From an uncultured Chlorobiaceae bacterium (GTDB lineage: Bacteria > Bacteroidota > Chlorobiia > Chlorobiales > Chlorobiaceae): a DNA stretch of 56,443 bases. Below, one piece after another: positions 8,468 to 18,426 of this stretch. Position 1 is the first letter of the stretch, and every line of letters begins with the position of its first letter. Position numbers and translations under genes: made by a program. Under the pieces are notes generated by a model. The model saw only the letters and a program-made list of their open reading frames with translations, did not search any database and was not told where the DNA came from. The DNA lies in assembly GCA_903865705.1 (NCBI GenBank), contig CAIPKT010000104.1:1-56443 (forward strand). Direction: 5' to 3'.

Positions 8468-8956
8468 CTACCCTTCTGCCAGCCACCCGTCGATAATCGC
8501 TCTCCCCTTCTCTAATGCTTCGGGCATGAGCAAAGATACTTCCGGGCTTAATCCGATATTGAGTTCAAGTTCTCGGGGGGGGATACCTATCAGCACAATC
8601 TCTTTGGGCATTTTACCGCGAAGTTGAGCAAGCCCGAGCAGTTCGCTGAAACCCATCTGATGGGAAGACATCTTGCGGTGAATGAAAGCAGGAAGCTCTT
8701 CATTTCGATAGACATAGACCCCGCGATCATATTCAACCGGAATAAGCGCGTCAAACACCAGTACGGCATCGCAGGATTCGATATAATCAAGCAGGTAGAT
8801 CCCCTGTGTTCCTCCGTCGATCCAGTTAACTCGCTCCGGAAAAGAGGATGCGCCTCTGAATGCGTTGAGAGCGGTCACTCCAAAGCCTTCATCACCATGG
8901 AGCAGGTTGCCAAGACCGATAATATTGATTCGATTGTACTTCACTGAAAATTGCAT
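8468..8956 (-). CDS. hyaD: [NiFe] hydrogenase maturation protease
   Basis: Endopeptidase that removes the C-terminal peptide of the hydrogenase large subunit after nickel is inserted. The 162-aa product has the family start GLGNLLHGDEGFG (14-26), with the nickel-sensing acid residue in DEG, the second acidic ligand in FDALIPVE and the histidine in SSHQMG. Full length for HyaD/HupD. It is the last gene of the hyaABCD group, 115 bases after hyaC, with a hairpin in between. Its substrate, HyaB, ends in DPCLACASH plus 15 residues, the expected cleavage site. Confidence 0.93.
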   Translation of the reverse strand: MQFSVKYNRINIIGLGNLLHGDEGFGVTALNAFRGASSFPERVNWIDGGTQGIYLLDYIESCDAVLVFDALIPVEYDRGVYVYRNEELPAFIHRKMSSHQMGFSELLGLAQLRGKMPKEIVLIGIPPRELELNIGLSPEVSLLMPEALEKGRAIIDGWLAEG

Positions 8957-8997
8957 TGATTAGTCATGGAAAGTGCAAAGTGCGGCGCCCATCAGAA

Positions 8998-9037
8998 AAG
9001 CCTGCTGCGGTAGATTCTTATCCCCCGCAACAGGCTT
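8998..9037 (-). terminator. Hairpin between hyaC and hyaD
   Basis: Arms AAGCCTGCTGCGG (8998-9010) and CCGCAACAGGCTT (9025-9037) with one wobble pair; read leftward the stem is followed by TTTTC. It lies inside the hydrogenase gene group and could lower hyaD expression relative to hyaABC, or protect the hyaABC message end. Confidence 0.45.
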
Positions 9038-9071
9038 GAGTATGACAAAAAAACAAGGGGTACCTTCATCT

Positions 9072-9755
9072 TCAATCAGGTTCTTCTTCAACCTTGTGCT
9101 TATAGCCGGTAATGATCGAAGAGGTAACGCTGGTGCGGTCGACCACATCGTGACGGATGACGGCATAAAGGTGCATGATAACGTAGATCGGTAACATCCA
9201 TGACCCCAGATGATGTATGAAATGGAGGGTATAGCTGCCGCCAAAAAGCGGAATCATCCAGCCAAACAGGGTTTCGCTAAATCCACCCGGATTGTTTTCA
9301 CCATACATCGCAAGACCCGAAAAAATCATAAAGATTGACCCACAGAAAATAAAAAGAAAGTGAGCCAAGGCTGCAACAGGGTTATGGCCTACATAGTTCG
9401 GCTCATCCGAACGCAGAAAAAGATAGGACTCAACCTGCTCCCTGAAGGGCTTGCCCCACCAGGAGGGCGACCAAGGCCTGAAACCGCCAAAGCGGGCATA
9501 TTTATCGCCACCAAAAAGCGCCCAGTAGAGGCGAAAAAGAAAGTTGGCGATAAAAATAAAGGCCACGACAAAATGCAGGTAACGCCACCAGGCCATCCCC
9601 TTGTAAAAGACCGCCTCACCGAGAGGAGGGTTAAAAAGGGGTGCTGCAATATACATGCCCGTTACAAAAAGAGCAACCATACACAGGGCATTGATCCAGT
9701 GATACAGCCTGACAGGAAGCCTCCATACGTAGATTTCTTCTATTATTCTCCCCAT
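9072..9755 (-). CDS. hyaC: Hydrogenase cytochrome b subunit
   Basis: Integral membrane di-heme cytochrome b that anchors the HyaAB hydrogenase and passes electrons to the quinone pool. The 227-aa product has four hydrophobic segments and heme-ligand histidines in YHWINAL (19-20 region), WRYLHFVVAF, FIHHLG and YVIMHLYAV, as in HupC/HyaC. It starts with GGAG upstream and lies 13 bases after hyaB, so it is cotranscribed. Full length for the family. In a green sulfur bacterium this would feed H2 electrons to menaquinone (inference from the family). Confidence 0.93.
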   Translation of the reverse strand: MGRIIEEIYVWRLPVRLYHWINALCMVALFVTGMYIAAPLFNPPLGEAVFYKGMAWWRYLHFVVAFIFIANFLFRLYWALFGGDKYARFGGFRPWSPSWWGKPFREQVESYLFLRSDEPNYVGHNPVAALAHFLFIFCGSIFMIFSGLAMYGENNPGGFSETLFGWMIPLFGGSYTLHFIHHLGSWMLPIYVIMHLYAVIRHDVVDRTSVTSSIITGYKHKVEEEPD

Positions 9756-9768
9756 GACAAAGCTCCGT

Positions 9769-11487
9769 TTAGACGATTGTAACCGATGTTATCTCGTTGC
9801 CATGCATATCAAACAGATGAGAGGCACAGGCAAGGCACGGATCGAATGAGTGTACCGTTCTGAGAATCTCAAGCGGCTGTTCGGGATTGATCATGGGGGT
9901 ACCCTTCAAGGCCGACTCGTAGGCACCTGAAACGCCATTGGCATCACGAGGAGAGGCATTCCATGTGGACGGCACAACAATCTGGTACTCCTTGATCTTC
10001 TTGTCCTTAATTTGAATCCAGTGACCAAGCGAACCTCGCGGAGCTTCGGTGTAACCGAATCCCTTGCACTCGTCAGGCCAGGTTGAAGGATCCCATCGAT
10101 CACTGTTGAACGTACGAAGATCTCCAGTTTTGATGTTGGCAATGAGTTGATCGTAGTAATGACGCATGAACCCTGCAGTCTGCTTGCATTCAATGCCTCT
10201 TGCTGCAGTACGTCCGAGCGTCGAGAACAGGGCCTCTGGGCCTACTCCGAGCTTTGAAAGTACCATACCGACCGTATCCTTGATCATCGGGTCACCCTTG
10301 GCGTAGGCAATCAGCACCCGGGCTAGCGGGCCTACCTCCATCGCATGGTTGTTCCAGCGAGGGGTCTTGAGCCAACTGTACTTTTTGTCGGTATCGAGAT
10401 GCGCGAAGGGGGGCTTGGGGCCTGTATAGTTAGGATTGGTCTCTCCCTGCCATGGATGAAGCCCCTTGCCGTCTCCTTTGGAGTAGGTATACCAGCTATG
10501 GCTTACTTCTTCGGTAACCTGTGATGCGTCCCTCGGATCTACGTCAATAACCGTACTGAGATCCTTGTTGAGAATTGCTCCCCTTGGCCAGAGAAGTGTT
10601 TTGAAATCTTCAAGCGTGGTCTCGGGAAAATCGCCATAACTGAGATAGTTGCCAATGCCGCCGCCGTGCAGCCAGCCCTTGTAGTATCCTGCAATGGCCA
10701 AAAGATCGGGAATATAGACCTGATCGATAAAGGTGTTCGTATCGTCAATGATTTTCTTGATCATCGACAAGCGCTCAATATTGATCGCGGTGTCACTGTT
10801 TGGATCGATGGCGCAGGCCATACCACCAACCAGGTAATTCGGATGGGGGTTCTTGCCGCCAAAAATAGTGTGAATCTTGACAATCTCTTTCTGGAAATCA
10901 AGCGCTTCAAGATAGTGCGCTACAGCAATCAGATTCACTTCCGGTGGAAGCTTGTAGGCCGGGTGGCCCCAGTAACCATTAGAGAAAATTCCAAGTTGTC
11001 CGCTTTCAACAAAGCCGACAAGGCGCTGCTGCAAATCCTTGAAGTAACCAACAGATGATTTCGCCCATGGAGAAATGCTTTGTGCTATCGCTGAAGTCTG
11101 TTTTGGGTCGGCTTTCAGGGCGCTAACCACATCCACCCAATCAAAGGCGTGCAGGTGATAAAAATGAACCAGGTGATCCTGTGTGACCTGGGTTGCGTTC
11201 ATCAGGTTCCTGATGATACGGGCGTTGGTCGGAATGGTGAGACCAAGTGCATCCTCGACGCAACGAACTGAGGCGAGGGCATGAACCGTTGTACAGACAC
11301 CGCAGATACGCTCGGTAAAAGCCCATGCATCTCTTGGGTCGCGCCCTTTGAGGATAACCTCGATACCGCGCCACATCGTGCCGCTGGAGTAAGCATCCTC
11401 AATCACATTACTGTCGTTCAGCGTTGCCTCTATTCTCAAATGTCCCTCAATACGAGGAATCGGATCAACAACTATTTTTTTGGCCAT
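9769..11487 (-). CDS. hyaB: [NiFe] hydrogenase large subunit
   Basis: Carries the Ni-Fe(CN)2CO site that splits H2. The 572-aa product has the N-terminal motif RICGVCTTVH (60-69) and the C-terminal motif DPCLACASH (549-557), giving all four cysteine ligands. A 15-residue tail follows the last histidine and should be removed by HyaD, so the enzyme needs full maturation. The RIEGH motif near residue 12 is also intact. Group 1 (uptake, membrane-bound) by its partners hyaA with a Tat signal and hyaC. GGGAG before the ATG. The hyp maturation genes are not in this window. Confidence 0.97.
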   Translation of the reverse strand: MAKKIVVDPIPRIEGHLRIEATLNDSNVIEDAYSSGTMWRGIEVILKGRDPRDAWAFTERICGVCTTVHALASVRCVEDALGLTIPTNARIIRNLMNATQVTQDHLVHFYHLHAFDWVDVVSALKADPKQTSAIAQSISPWAKSSVGYFKDLQQRLVGFVESGQLGIFSNGYWGHPAYKLPPEVNLIAVAHYLEALDFQKEIVKIHTIFGGKNPHPNYLVGGMACAIDPNSDTAINIERLSMIKKIIDDTNTFIDQVYIPDLLAIAGYYKGWLHGGGIGNYLSYGDFPETTLEDFKTLLWPRGAILNKDLSTVIDVDPRDASQVTEEVSHSWYTYSKGDGKGLHPWQGETNPNYTGPKPPFAHLDTDKKYSWLKTPRWNNHAMEVGPLARVLIAYAKGDPMIKDTVGMVLSKLGVGPEALFSTLGRTAARGIECKQTAGFMRHYYDQLIANIKTGDLRTFNSDRWDPSTWPDECKGFGYTEAPRGSLGHWIQIKDKKIKEYQIVVPSTWNASPRDANGVSGAYESALKGTPMINPEQPLEILRTVHSFDPCLACASHLFDMHGNEITSVTIV

Positions 11488-11502
11488 GAGCTACTCCCGG
11501 GG

Positions 11503-12591
11503 TTAGGCTTTATCTTTATTATCATGCTTCTCTTCTTTCGCCTTCTTGACTGCGGTAACGGCCGCATGGGCGGCGGCTCCGGCAGCAGCGGCGCCTACGG
11601 CAATCACACCAATCTTGTCGGCATTGCTGTCGGTACCGAGGAACGGTACTTCGGCAAGTCTCTGGTAGAATGGGCCCCTGTCCCAGAAGTTTGGCTCGGA
11701 GCAGCCAATGCAGGGGTGACCGGAACCGATGGGGAAACTAGTTCCTCCGTTCCACTGTATCTTGGAGCATGAGTTATAGGTGGTCGGACCTTTGCAGCCC
11801 ATTTTGTAGAGGCACCACCCTTTTCTTGTGGCTTCGTCTTCAAAGCTTTCGACAAACATGCCTGCATCAAAGAATGCCCGGCGGTAGCATTTGTCGTGGA
11901 TACGCGTCTTATAGAAGGCTTTTGGACGGCCAAGGCGGTCGAGGTCAGGCAGGGTGCCGAAGGTATGGAAATGGGCAATGACGCCGGTCATGACTTCTGA
12001 TATCGGCGGACAGCCTGGTACCTTGACGATTGGCTTGTCTTTGATAATGTCGGAAATAGGGGCGGCTCCGGTGGGGTTCGGATGGGCGTTCTGCACGCAC
12101 CCGAACGAGGCACACGAGCCCCAGGCGATGATGGCTGCTGCATCGGCCGCAGTCTCTTTCAAGGTGTTCAGGAATGAGTCGCCGCCGACCATGCAGTAAA
12201 CTCCGTCGTCTTTGGTGGAGGCGTTTCCTTCAACCGCCAAGATGTATTTTCCTTTGTACTCTTTCATGATTCTGCGGCGCTGATCCTCAAGCTGAGTACC
12301 TGCGGCGGCACTGAGGAGGTCGTCATAGTCGAGCGATATCATGTTGAAGAGCAGGTCTTCGATAGTGGGGTGGGAAGAGCGGATAAACGACTCGGAACAA
12401 CAGGTACATTCAAGTCCGTGAAGCCAGATGACCGGCGTACGGGGCTTGTTTTCCATGGCCTGAACGATGTTCGGTACCATCGATGGTGAAAGTCCGAGAT
12501 AGACGGAGGTCAAAGAGCAGAACTTCAAAAAGTCTCTGCGGCTTACCCCCCTGGCCCTGAATACATCGGCAAAAGTCTGATTACGTTGCAT
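11503..12591 (-). CDS. hyaA: [NiFe] hydrogenase small subunit with Tat signal
   Basis: Iron-sulfur subunit that carries electrons from HyaB to HyaC. The 362-aa product begins with a twin-arginine signal, SRRDFLKF at 17-24 plus a hydrophobic stretch, so the folded HyaAB pair is exported to the periplasm. The proximal cluster cysteines appear in LECTCCSE; others in [13 protein letters not shown] and the C-terminal cysteine-rich part ([13 protein letters not shown]). A C-terminal Ala-rich helix (about residues 325-345) anchors it in the membrane, followed by a charged tail. First gene of the operon, with GGGAGG before its ATG. Confidence 0.97.
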   Translation of the reverse strand: MQRNQTFADVFRARGVSRRDFLKFCSLTSVYLGLSPSMVPNIVQAMENKPRTPVIWLHGLECTCCSESFIRSSHPTIEDLLFNMISLDYDDLLSAAAGTQLEDQRRRIMKEYKGKYILAVEGNASTKDDGVYCMVGGDSFLNTLKETAADAAAIIAWGSCASFGCVQNAHPNPTGAAPISDIIKDKPIVKVPGCPPISEVMTGVIAHFHTFGTLPDLDRLGRPKAFYKTRIHDKCYRRAFFDAGMFVESFEDEATRKGWCLYKMGCKGPTTYNSCSKIQWNGGTSFPIGSGHPCIGCSEPNFWDRGPFYQRLAEVPFLGTDSNADKIGVIAVGAAAAGAAAHAAVTAVKKAKEEKHDNKDKA

Positions 12592-12745
12592 TATACTGCC
12601 TCCCTTTTATAAAAGATCATAGTAGCTGGAAAGAGCTTGTAATAAAAAAGCGAGAAATAAAGGTGCGGTTCTGGCGCCCGCCTATAATTTGAGAGCTTAA
12701 AAACAGAATACGATTGAAGCTAACATTTGTTTTGTGAAATACCAT

Positions 12746-12781
12746 AAAAAAACCCCGTTCATCCTTGCGGAAAACGGGGTT
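12746..12781 (-). terminator. Rho-independent terminator of the nuo operon
   Basis: Read leftward: AACCCCGTT, a 13-base loop, AACGGGGTT and then a run of T. A textbook strong hairpin 27 bases past the nuoN stop, separating the nuo and hya operons. Confidence 0.88.
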
Positions 12782-12808
12782 ATAACAATTTTATCGCCAC
12801 AAAAGATG

Positions 12809-14341
12809 TTATTGCGGAGGCATCGTAAAACCAAACATTGCTGATGAGTAATTAGCAAAATCTGAAAGCGGTGCAAAAAAGATTCCGAAAACAAGTGTCA
12901 ATATCATCAGAACTGTCATGAAAATCTGCGGTGCCAAGGTGAGGTTCATGCTCTTGTCATCAGGGAGCTTTGATTCGCGGAGGAACATGTTGAGCGGAAT
13001 CAACATATAATAATAGAGCGATATCACACTGGTCATGATGCCGACAAGCGCTATGCCGAGATAAAGTGAGCCTTTTGCAAGCAGGGCTGAAAAGATGTAG
13101 AGCTTGCCGATAAAACCGACGGTTGGAGGAAGACCGACCAAGGAGATGAGGAAGACGGTCAGCGCGGCTCCTGCAAGCGGCATTTTTATGCCAAGCCCGC
13201 GGTAGTCATCAAGATTTTCGCTTCCAGTTTTGTTGGCAATAAGAATGACGACATAGAATGCGCCGAAATTCATGATGAAATAGGAAAGCAGGTAAAGCAG
13301 TGTCGCCTGAGTGTTCATGACAATGATACCGAGCAGGAGGTAGCCTGCATGGGCAATGGATGAATAGGCAAGCATGCGCTTGACGTTTTTCTGCCAGAGC
13401 GCTACGACGTTGCCGTAGATCATGGATGAAACCGAGAGAAGAATGAGCAGCGACACCCAGTCAAGGCCAAGCTTGTTCTCGGGTGGAAGCCCTACATGGG
13501 GAATGGCAATGTAGAAGAAGCGCATGAGCAGTGCAAAGCCTGCCGCCTTGGATGCAACGGAAAGATAAGCCGTAATGGGAGTCGGTGATCCTTCATAAAC
13601 ATCGGGTGACCAAAAATGAAAGGGCACAGCTCCTATCTTGTAACCGAAACCGGCCAGAACAAGGAGTGATGCAAAAATCATCACCAGCGAATCGGAACCA
13701 TGCGCGGAAAGTTCGAGGCTGATTTTAATAAGATTGGTCTGGGCAGTGATGCCGTAAATAAGCGAGAAGCCGTAAACCATGAGGCCTGATGATACAGCGC
13801 CGTAGACCAAATATTTCAGGGCAGCCTCCGCTGAACGAGCGTTGCGCTTGAAATAGCCGGCAAGGATGTAACCGGTGAAGCTTACCAGCTCCATCGAAAG
13901 GAAGATCATCAGCAGATCAGCCGAGGAGGCCATCATGATCATGCCGATCACCATCGCAACGACAAGCGCGTAATACTCGCCCATACTTTTCACTTCCCGG
14001 TCAAATTGCTCATCAACCATCGTTACAATAACGGCGATGATACCGGAAAGCACAAAAAAGTATTTAAAGAAGAGGGCAAACTCGTCCAGGACGTACATCC
14101 CGAAAAAGAGCTCCCCTGCCGGCAGGCTATGCTGCTGGAAAATGAAGATGGTGCTGCCCGCAAGCCCGAGAAGGGTTGTTATGGAGAGCAGATTGTTTTT
14201 GCGCTCTTTAGCTACCAAATCGATAACGATAAGGAGCATAAAAAGCGCGGACAGATAAATTTCAGGTATAAAAAATCCAACGCTTGCTTTTAGACTTGCA
14301 ATGATACCCTGGATTTCAGCACCTGATGGCAGCTCGAACAT
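12809..14341 (-). CDS. nuoN: NADH-quinone oxidoreductase subunit N
   Basis: Antiporter-like proton channel subunit of complex I, in the membrane arm. The 510-aa product has about 14 hydrophobic helices and family motifs including the lysine in AALKYLVYGAVSSG and the segment YSSIAHAGYLLLG, which carries conserved lysine/histidine positions of the Mrp-like fold. Full length. AAGAG before the ATG. Last gene of the nuo operon, 43 bases after nuoM and closed by the terminator at 12746-12781. Confidence 0.95.
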   Translation of the reverse strand: MFELPSGAEIQGIIASLKASVGFFIPEIYLSALFMLLIVIDLVAKERKNNLLSITTLLGLAGSTIFIFQQHSLPAGELFFGMYVLDEFALFFKYFFVLSGIIAVIVTMVDEQFDREVKSMGEYYALVVAMVIGMIMMASSADLLMIFLSMELVSFTGYILAGYFKRNARSAEAALKYLVYGAVSSGLMVYGFSLIYGITAQTNLIKISLELSAHGSDSLVMIFASLLVLAGFGYKIGAVPFHFWSPDVYEGSPTPITAYLSVASKAAGFALLMRFFYIAIPHVGLPPENKLGLDWVSLLILLSVSSMIYGNVVALWQKNVKRMLAYSSIAHAGYLLLGIIVMNTQATLLYLLSYFIMNFGAFYVVILIANKTGSENLDDYRGLGIKMPLAGAALTVFLISLVGLPPTVGFIGKLYIFSALLAKGSLYLGIALVGIMTSVISLYYYMLIPLNMFLRESKLPDDKSMNLTLAPQIFMTVLMILTLVFGIFFAPLSDFANYSSAMFGFTMPPQ

Positions 14342-14384
14342 AATTCTCTTCGTTTATTCTTTAACCTCTGTCAATTCCATTAAA

Positions 14385-16019
14385 TCACATCTGTGACATC
14401 ACTACGGGCGAAAGCACTTGAACCAGCTTGTTAATGCTTGAAGTCAACATACCAAGCACAGGCATCGGATAGATGCCGAGGAAAATGGTGATCAAAAGAA
14501 GCGGCACAAGCATGGCAAGTTCGCGTCCGTCAAGATCAATTTTTCCTTTCCAGTCATGGAAATGAATATGCTCATGGCCGTCAGCTCCAATTTCAAGATC
14601 ATAAGCTGCATCTGCCTTTCTCTTTCCGAGGAACATCCTCTGGAGCGACCAGAGCAGGTATGCTGCACCAAAAACGATACCAAGGACGGAAACCATGGCG
14701 ATATAGCGGGTTGTAGGTGAGCTGAAGGCTCCGACAAAGACCAGCGCTTCTGAAATAAAGCCGCTCAACCCGGGAAGACCAAGGGAAGCGAACCAGGCTA
14801 CCGTAACAATCGCTGCATAGACGGGCATGTAGGATGCAAGTCCACCGAATTTATCGATCTGACGGGTATGTGCACGGTCATAGATAACGCCTACAAGAAG
14901 GAAGAGCATGGCGGTAATAGTGCCATGGTTGAACATCTGGTAAAGTGCACCAACCATTCCCTCGCTGTTTCCTGCTGAAAGGCCAAGCAGCACATAGCCC
15001 ATGTGGCTGATGGAAGAGTAAGCAACCATCTTTTTAAGATCCTGCTGCGCCAGCGCACAAAGTGCACCGTAGATGATATTGATGGCACCGAAAATACCAA
15101 TCACATACATAGATGCCTGAAAGACCTCAGGGAAAAGCGGGAAGTTGATACGAATCATGCCATAGGTACCAAGCTTCAGCAACACACCGGCAAGAATAAC
15201 CGAGATCGGTGTCGGTGCCTCAACGTGAGCGTCCGGCAGCCAGGTATGGAACGGGAACATCGGAACCTTAATGGCAAAACCGATAAAGAGAACGATGAAG
15301 GCGACATATCGCCACATGACATTGTCAGGCCCGAGAATAGCATCCTTTATAAAGTTGCTCTGGGTAGCCATGGCAACAAGACTGAAGGTATGGTTGCCGG
15401 TAACCGGATCAAGTACGCTTAAGTAAAGACCGATCATGACAAGGAGCATGAAGACCGAGCCGAACAGAGTGTAAAGGAAAAACTTGATGGCTGCATATTC
15501 ACGATTGGGGCCTCCCCAGATACCGATAAGGAAGTACATCGGAAGAAGCATAATTTCCCAGAAAACGTAGAACAGGAAGAAATCAAGCGAAACAAAGCAA
15601 CCCATCATGGCTGATGCGAGAAGGTTATAAAGGATAAAATACCCTTTTACCTGTTTCTGGATGGTCCAGCTTGAAAGCACGCCAATTGCCGAAACCAGTG
15701 CGGTCAGAATGACCATAGTGACAGAGATTCCATCAACACCGAGGAAGTACTCGATGTTCAGTGAACCGAAACCACCGAGATGCAGACTGATCCATGGAAC
15801 CTTTTCAACAAATTGGAATGACCCGAGAGGGCTTCCTCCAGGTCCTGCTGTTATTCCAGGCAGCGAAGGATCGTAACCTTTCCAGATCAGAACTGCCAGC
15901 ACTCCCTGGGCAAGAGCCGCAAGCAATGAAACAATTCTGATTATCTGCTTTTGCGATGAAGGCACAGCAAGTATTACCAGACCGGCAATAATAGGCAGAA
16001 AAACAATTAAACTCAGCAT
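14385..16019 (-). CDS. nuoM: NADH-quinone oxidoreductase subunit M
   Basis: Second antiporter-like channel of the complex I membrane arm. The 544-aa product has about 14 helices, the conserved FYVFWEIMLLPMYFLIG segment with its key glutamate, and the lysine-bearing KMVAYSSISHMGYVLLG. Somewhat longer than usual because of a C-terminal loop with a His cluster (GHEHIHFHD, near 14545-14590) between the last helices. It lies 41 bases after nuoL in the same operon. The His cluster matches the style of the larger insert in nuoL. Confidence 0.95.
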   Translation of the reverse strand: MLSLIVFLPIIAGLVILAVPSSQKQIIRIVSLLAALAQGVLAVLIWKGYDPSLPGITAGPGGSPLGSFQFVEKVPWISLHLGGFGSLNIEYFLGVDGISVTMVILTALVSAIGVLSSWTIQKQVKGYFILYNLLASAMMGCFVSLDFFLFYVFWEIMLLPMYFLIGIWGGPNREYAAIKFFLYTLFGSVFMLLVMIGLYLSVLDPVTGNHTFSLVAMATQSNFIKDAILGPDNVMWRYVAFIVLFIGFAIKVPMFPFHTWLPDAHVEAPTPISVILAGVLLKLGTYGMIRINFPLFPEVFQASMYVIGIFGAINIIYGALCALAQQDLKKMVAYSSISHMGYVLLGLSAGNSEGMVGALYQMFNHGTITAMLFLLVGVIYDRAHTRQIDKFGGLASYMPVYAAIVTVAWFASLGLPGLSGFISEALVFVGAFSSPTTRYIAMVSVLGIVFGAAYLLWSLQRMFLGKRKADAAYDLEIGADGHEHIHFHDWKGKIDLDGRELAMLVPLLLITIFLGIYPMPVLGMLTSSINKLVQVLSPVVMSQM

Positions 16020-16060
16020 GTTCCGTGTCTGTAAGTTATCGGATTAAAAGTAAATCTCTC

Positions 16061-18370
16061 TTAGTAGATCAGTCGTGTAAAATAAAAAACAAAGTAACCG
16101 AATACGGCCAAAAGCACCATGACGACATAGGTCTGGACCTTACCGGTCTGGAGCTTTTTCAATACAGCGCCCGACGTGTTGACGGTGAAAGCTGTAAAGT
16201 TAACCATGCCATCAACAACATGCCTGTCGAAACCGTCATTGACAAAGGCAAATTTCTTGACCAGTAAAGCAACACCGTTGACCATACCGTCAACAATATT
16301 GGTGTCAAACCAGGAAAGTATTTTAGCGAGCACCATAGAGCCTCTGATAACGGTGGCTTCATAGATTTCGTCCCAGTACCATTTATTGAGCGAAAAGAGA
16401 TAGAGCGGCCGGATCAGGCGTGCAGTCTTTTCGGGGTCAATAATTTTGAAAACGTAAACCACAAAGGCCATGATTATACCAAGCGCTACCATAATGCTTG
16501 AGATATAAATCGCCGTGTAGTGAGCCGCATGACCGGCATGAACAATTTCAGCCTGACGTGGATCTGTGTAGAGATGACCACCCTTCGCTTCGCCATGTGA
16601 GGCAACAGCTTCGCCATGTCCACCAACTGCTGCAGCGGATTCAGTGGAAGTTGCTGTTGCGCCATGTGCTGGAGCAGGAACTTCACTAGTCGGAACAACT
16701 CCTGCAAGGTGCGGTGCGGCTGTAGCTGTAAGCAGTGCGCCTTTCTGAGGGTTGGCTTCACCGACAACAGTTGCGGGGGTCGGAATCATCTTCATGAACC
16801 AGCCTTTTGCACCGTCAAGCGGGTCGGGTGAATAGACCGCGTAAACGGAGAGAGCTGCCAGAATAACAAGAGGTGCCCGCATGTTCCAAGAAACCTCGTG
16901 CACTGAGTGAGCTGCATGATGATCGTCGGCATGGGTGTCGTGCGTGTCGTGCGCGTGATGAACCTGGTGACTCTTGTCGGCAGGTTTCAGGTGCGTGCGA
17001 CTGTCACCGAAAAAGACGAGCCAGATTTGACGACCCATATAAAAAGCGGTCAACATGGCGGAAAAGAATCCAAGAACTGGAATAAGATAAAATATACCGC
17101 CGCCTTCTACCTTGGCAAAACCGATGGCACCGGCAAGAATTGCATCTTTGCTCAAAAATCCGCTGGTAAGTGGAAGGCCGGCAAGGGCGAGGGTTGCAAG
17201 GGTAAAAGTAGCAAAGGTCCATGGCATGTGCTTGCGAAGACCGCCCATCCAGCGCATATCCTGCTCATGGTGCATGGCGTGTATGATGGCGCCTGAACCA
17301 AGGAAAAGACATGCTTTGAAAAATGCGTGCGTAACAAGGTGGAAGAGCGCTGCGGAGTAGGCTCCAACACCGAGGCCGAGCACCATGTAACCAAGCTGCG
17401 AAACGGTTGAGTAGGCCAGAACTCTTTTGATGTCGTTCTGGGTTATGGCGATGGTTGCTGCCATGAAGGCCGTGCAGGCTCCGATAAAAGCAATAACGTG
17501 CAGTGCGTCCGGCGTGAGAATAATAAAGATACGGGCAACAAAGTAGACGCCTGCAGCAACCATGGTAGCCGCATGAATCAGAGCCGATACCGGAGTAGGA
17601 CCCTCCATGGCATCAGGAAGCCATACATGGAGCGGAAACTGAGCGGACTTGCCCACGCATCCCATAAAGAGAAGGATTCCGGCAGCGGTCAACCAGGCAT
17701 TGGAAAGACCGAAGTTCCCTGCTGCAAGGTTGGCATAGATCTGCTCGAAGCTGAAGGTATGGAACTGTGAGTAGAGAATCAGGATACCCAGCCACATGCC
17801 GATGTCACCAACACGGTTGGCCAGAAATGCTTTTTTCTGCGCATCGGCCGCGCTGTCTTTTTCGAAGAAGAAGCCGATAAGAAGATAGGATGAAAGTCCG
17901 ACGAGCTCCCAGAAAATATAGATGGCGAAAAGATTGTCGGAAAGCACGATACCAAGCATCGAGAAGGTAAAGATGCCCAGGAAAGCAAAATAGCGGCCAT
18001 AATTCTTGTCGCCGGCCATGTATCCGGTCGAGTAGAGGTGAACCAGAAGGCTGATAAGGGTAACCATTGCCAGCATGATGGAGGTTAGGTTATCGATAAC
18101 GATACCCATCTTTATCTGCAGCGGGCCAACTCCGGGAACGTTGCCTAAATCAATCCAGGTAAAATCCCATGCAATCCTGAAAGCCGGGTCGTATGTCTGT
18201 ACGATGACCGTCCAGAAAATATAGGCTGAGATGCCGAACGCTGTACCAAGTATTCCTACCCCTATAAAATCACCGTTTCTGGCTATACGGCGATTAAAAA
18301 AGATAAGAATGATAAACGAAAGCAGCGGCAGCAGCAGTACGACTATTGATAACTGAATTAAACTGTGCAT
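16061..18370 (-). CDS. nuoL: NADH-quinone oxidoreductase subunit L, oversized
   Basis: Distal antiporter-like subunit of complex I, with the long lateral helix. Family motifs are clear: FWELVGLSSYLLIGF, HVWLPDAMEGPTPVSALIHA and RVLAYSTVSQLGYM. At 769 aa it is well above the usual 610-660. The extra length is two inserts after the main core: a His-rich one (about 16900-17010; SHQVHHAHDTHDTHADDHH) and an Ala/Gly/His-rich one (about 16520-16790). Both fall between helices and are probably exposed loops. The C-terminus resumes with hydrophobic helices. Cotranscribed with nuoK and nuoM. His-rich loops could bind metal or simply be low-complexity expansions. Confidence 0.93.
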   Translation of the reverse strand: MHSLIQLSIVVLLLPLLSFIILIFFNRRIARNGDFIGVGILGTAFGISAYIFWTVIVQTYDPAFRIAWDFTWIDLGNVPGVGPLQIKMGIVIDNLTSIMLAMVTLISLLVHLYSTGYMAGDKNYGRYFAFLGIFTFSMLGIVLSDNLFAIYIFWELVGLSSYLLIGFFFEKDSAADAQKKAFLANRVGDIGMWLGILILYSQFHTFSFEQIYANLAAGNFGLSNAWLTAAGILLFMGCVGKSAQFPLHVWLPDAMEGPTPVSALIHAATMVAAGVYFVARIFIILTPDALHVIAFIGACTAFMAATIAITQNDIKRVLAYSTVSQLGYMVLGLGVGAYSAALFHLVTHAFFKACLFLGSGAIIHAMHHEQDMRWMGGLRKHMPWTFATFTLATLALAGLPLTSGFLSKDAILAGAIGFAKVEGGGIFYLIPVLGFFSAMLTAFYMGRQIWLVFFGDSRTHLKPADKSHQVHHAHDTHDTHADDHHAAHSVHEVSWNMRAPLVILAALSVYAVYSPDPLDGAKGWFMKMIPTPATVVGEANPQKGALLTATAAPHLAGVVPTSEVPAPAHGATATSTESAAAVGGHGEAVASHGEAKGGHLYTDPRQAEIVHAGHAAHYTAIYISSIMVALGIIMAFVVYVFKIIDPEKTARLIRPLYLFSLNKWYWDEIYEATVIRGSMVLAKILSWFDTNIVDGMVNGVALLVKKFAFVNDGFDRHVVDGMVNFTAFTVNTSGAVLKKLQTGKVQTYVVMVLLAVFGYFVFYFTRLIY

Positions 18371-18426
18371 GTTCCTTTAGTTTTTACACCGAAATAAATT
18401 AAAACAGATAGTGCTTTTACGCTCCG

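Noticed and set aside
12592-12745. A sigma-54 promoter before hyaA
   Set aside because: A TGGC is present but the TTGC at the right spacing is not; no support.
16498-17360. Several plus-strand frames of 63-129 codons opposite nuoL
   Set aside because: They mirror the His- and Ala-rich repeats of nuoL in other frames and have no signals of their own.
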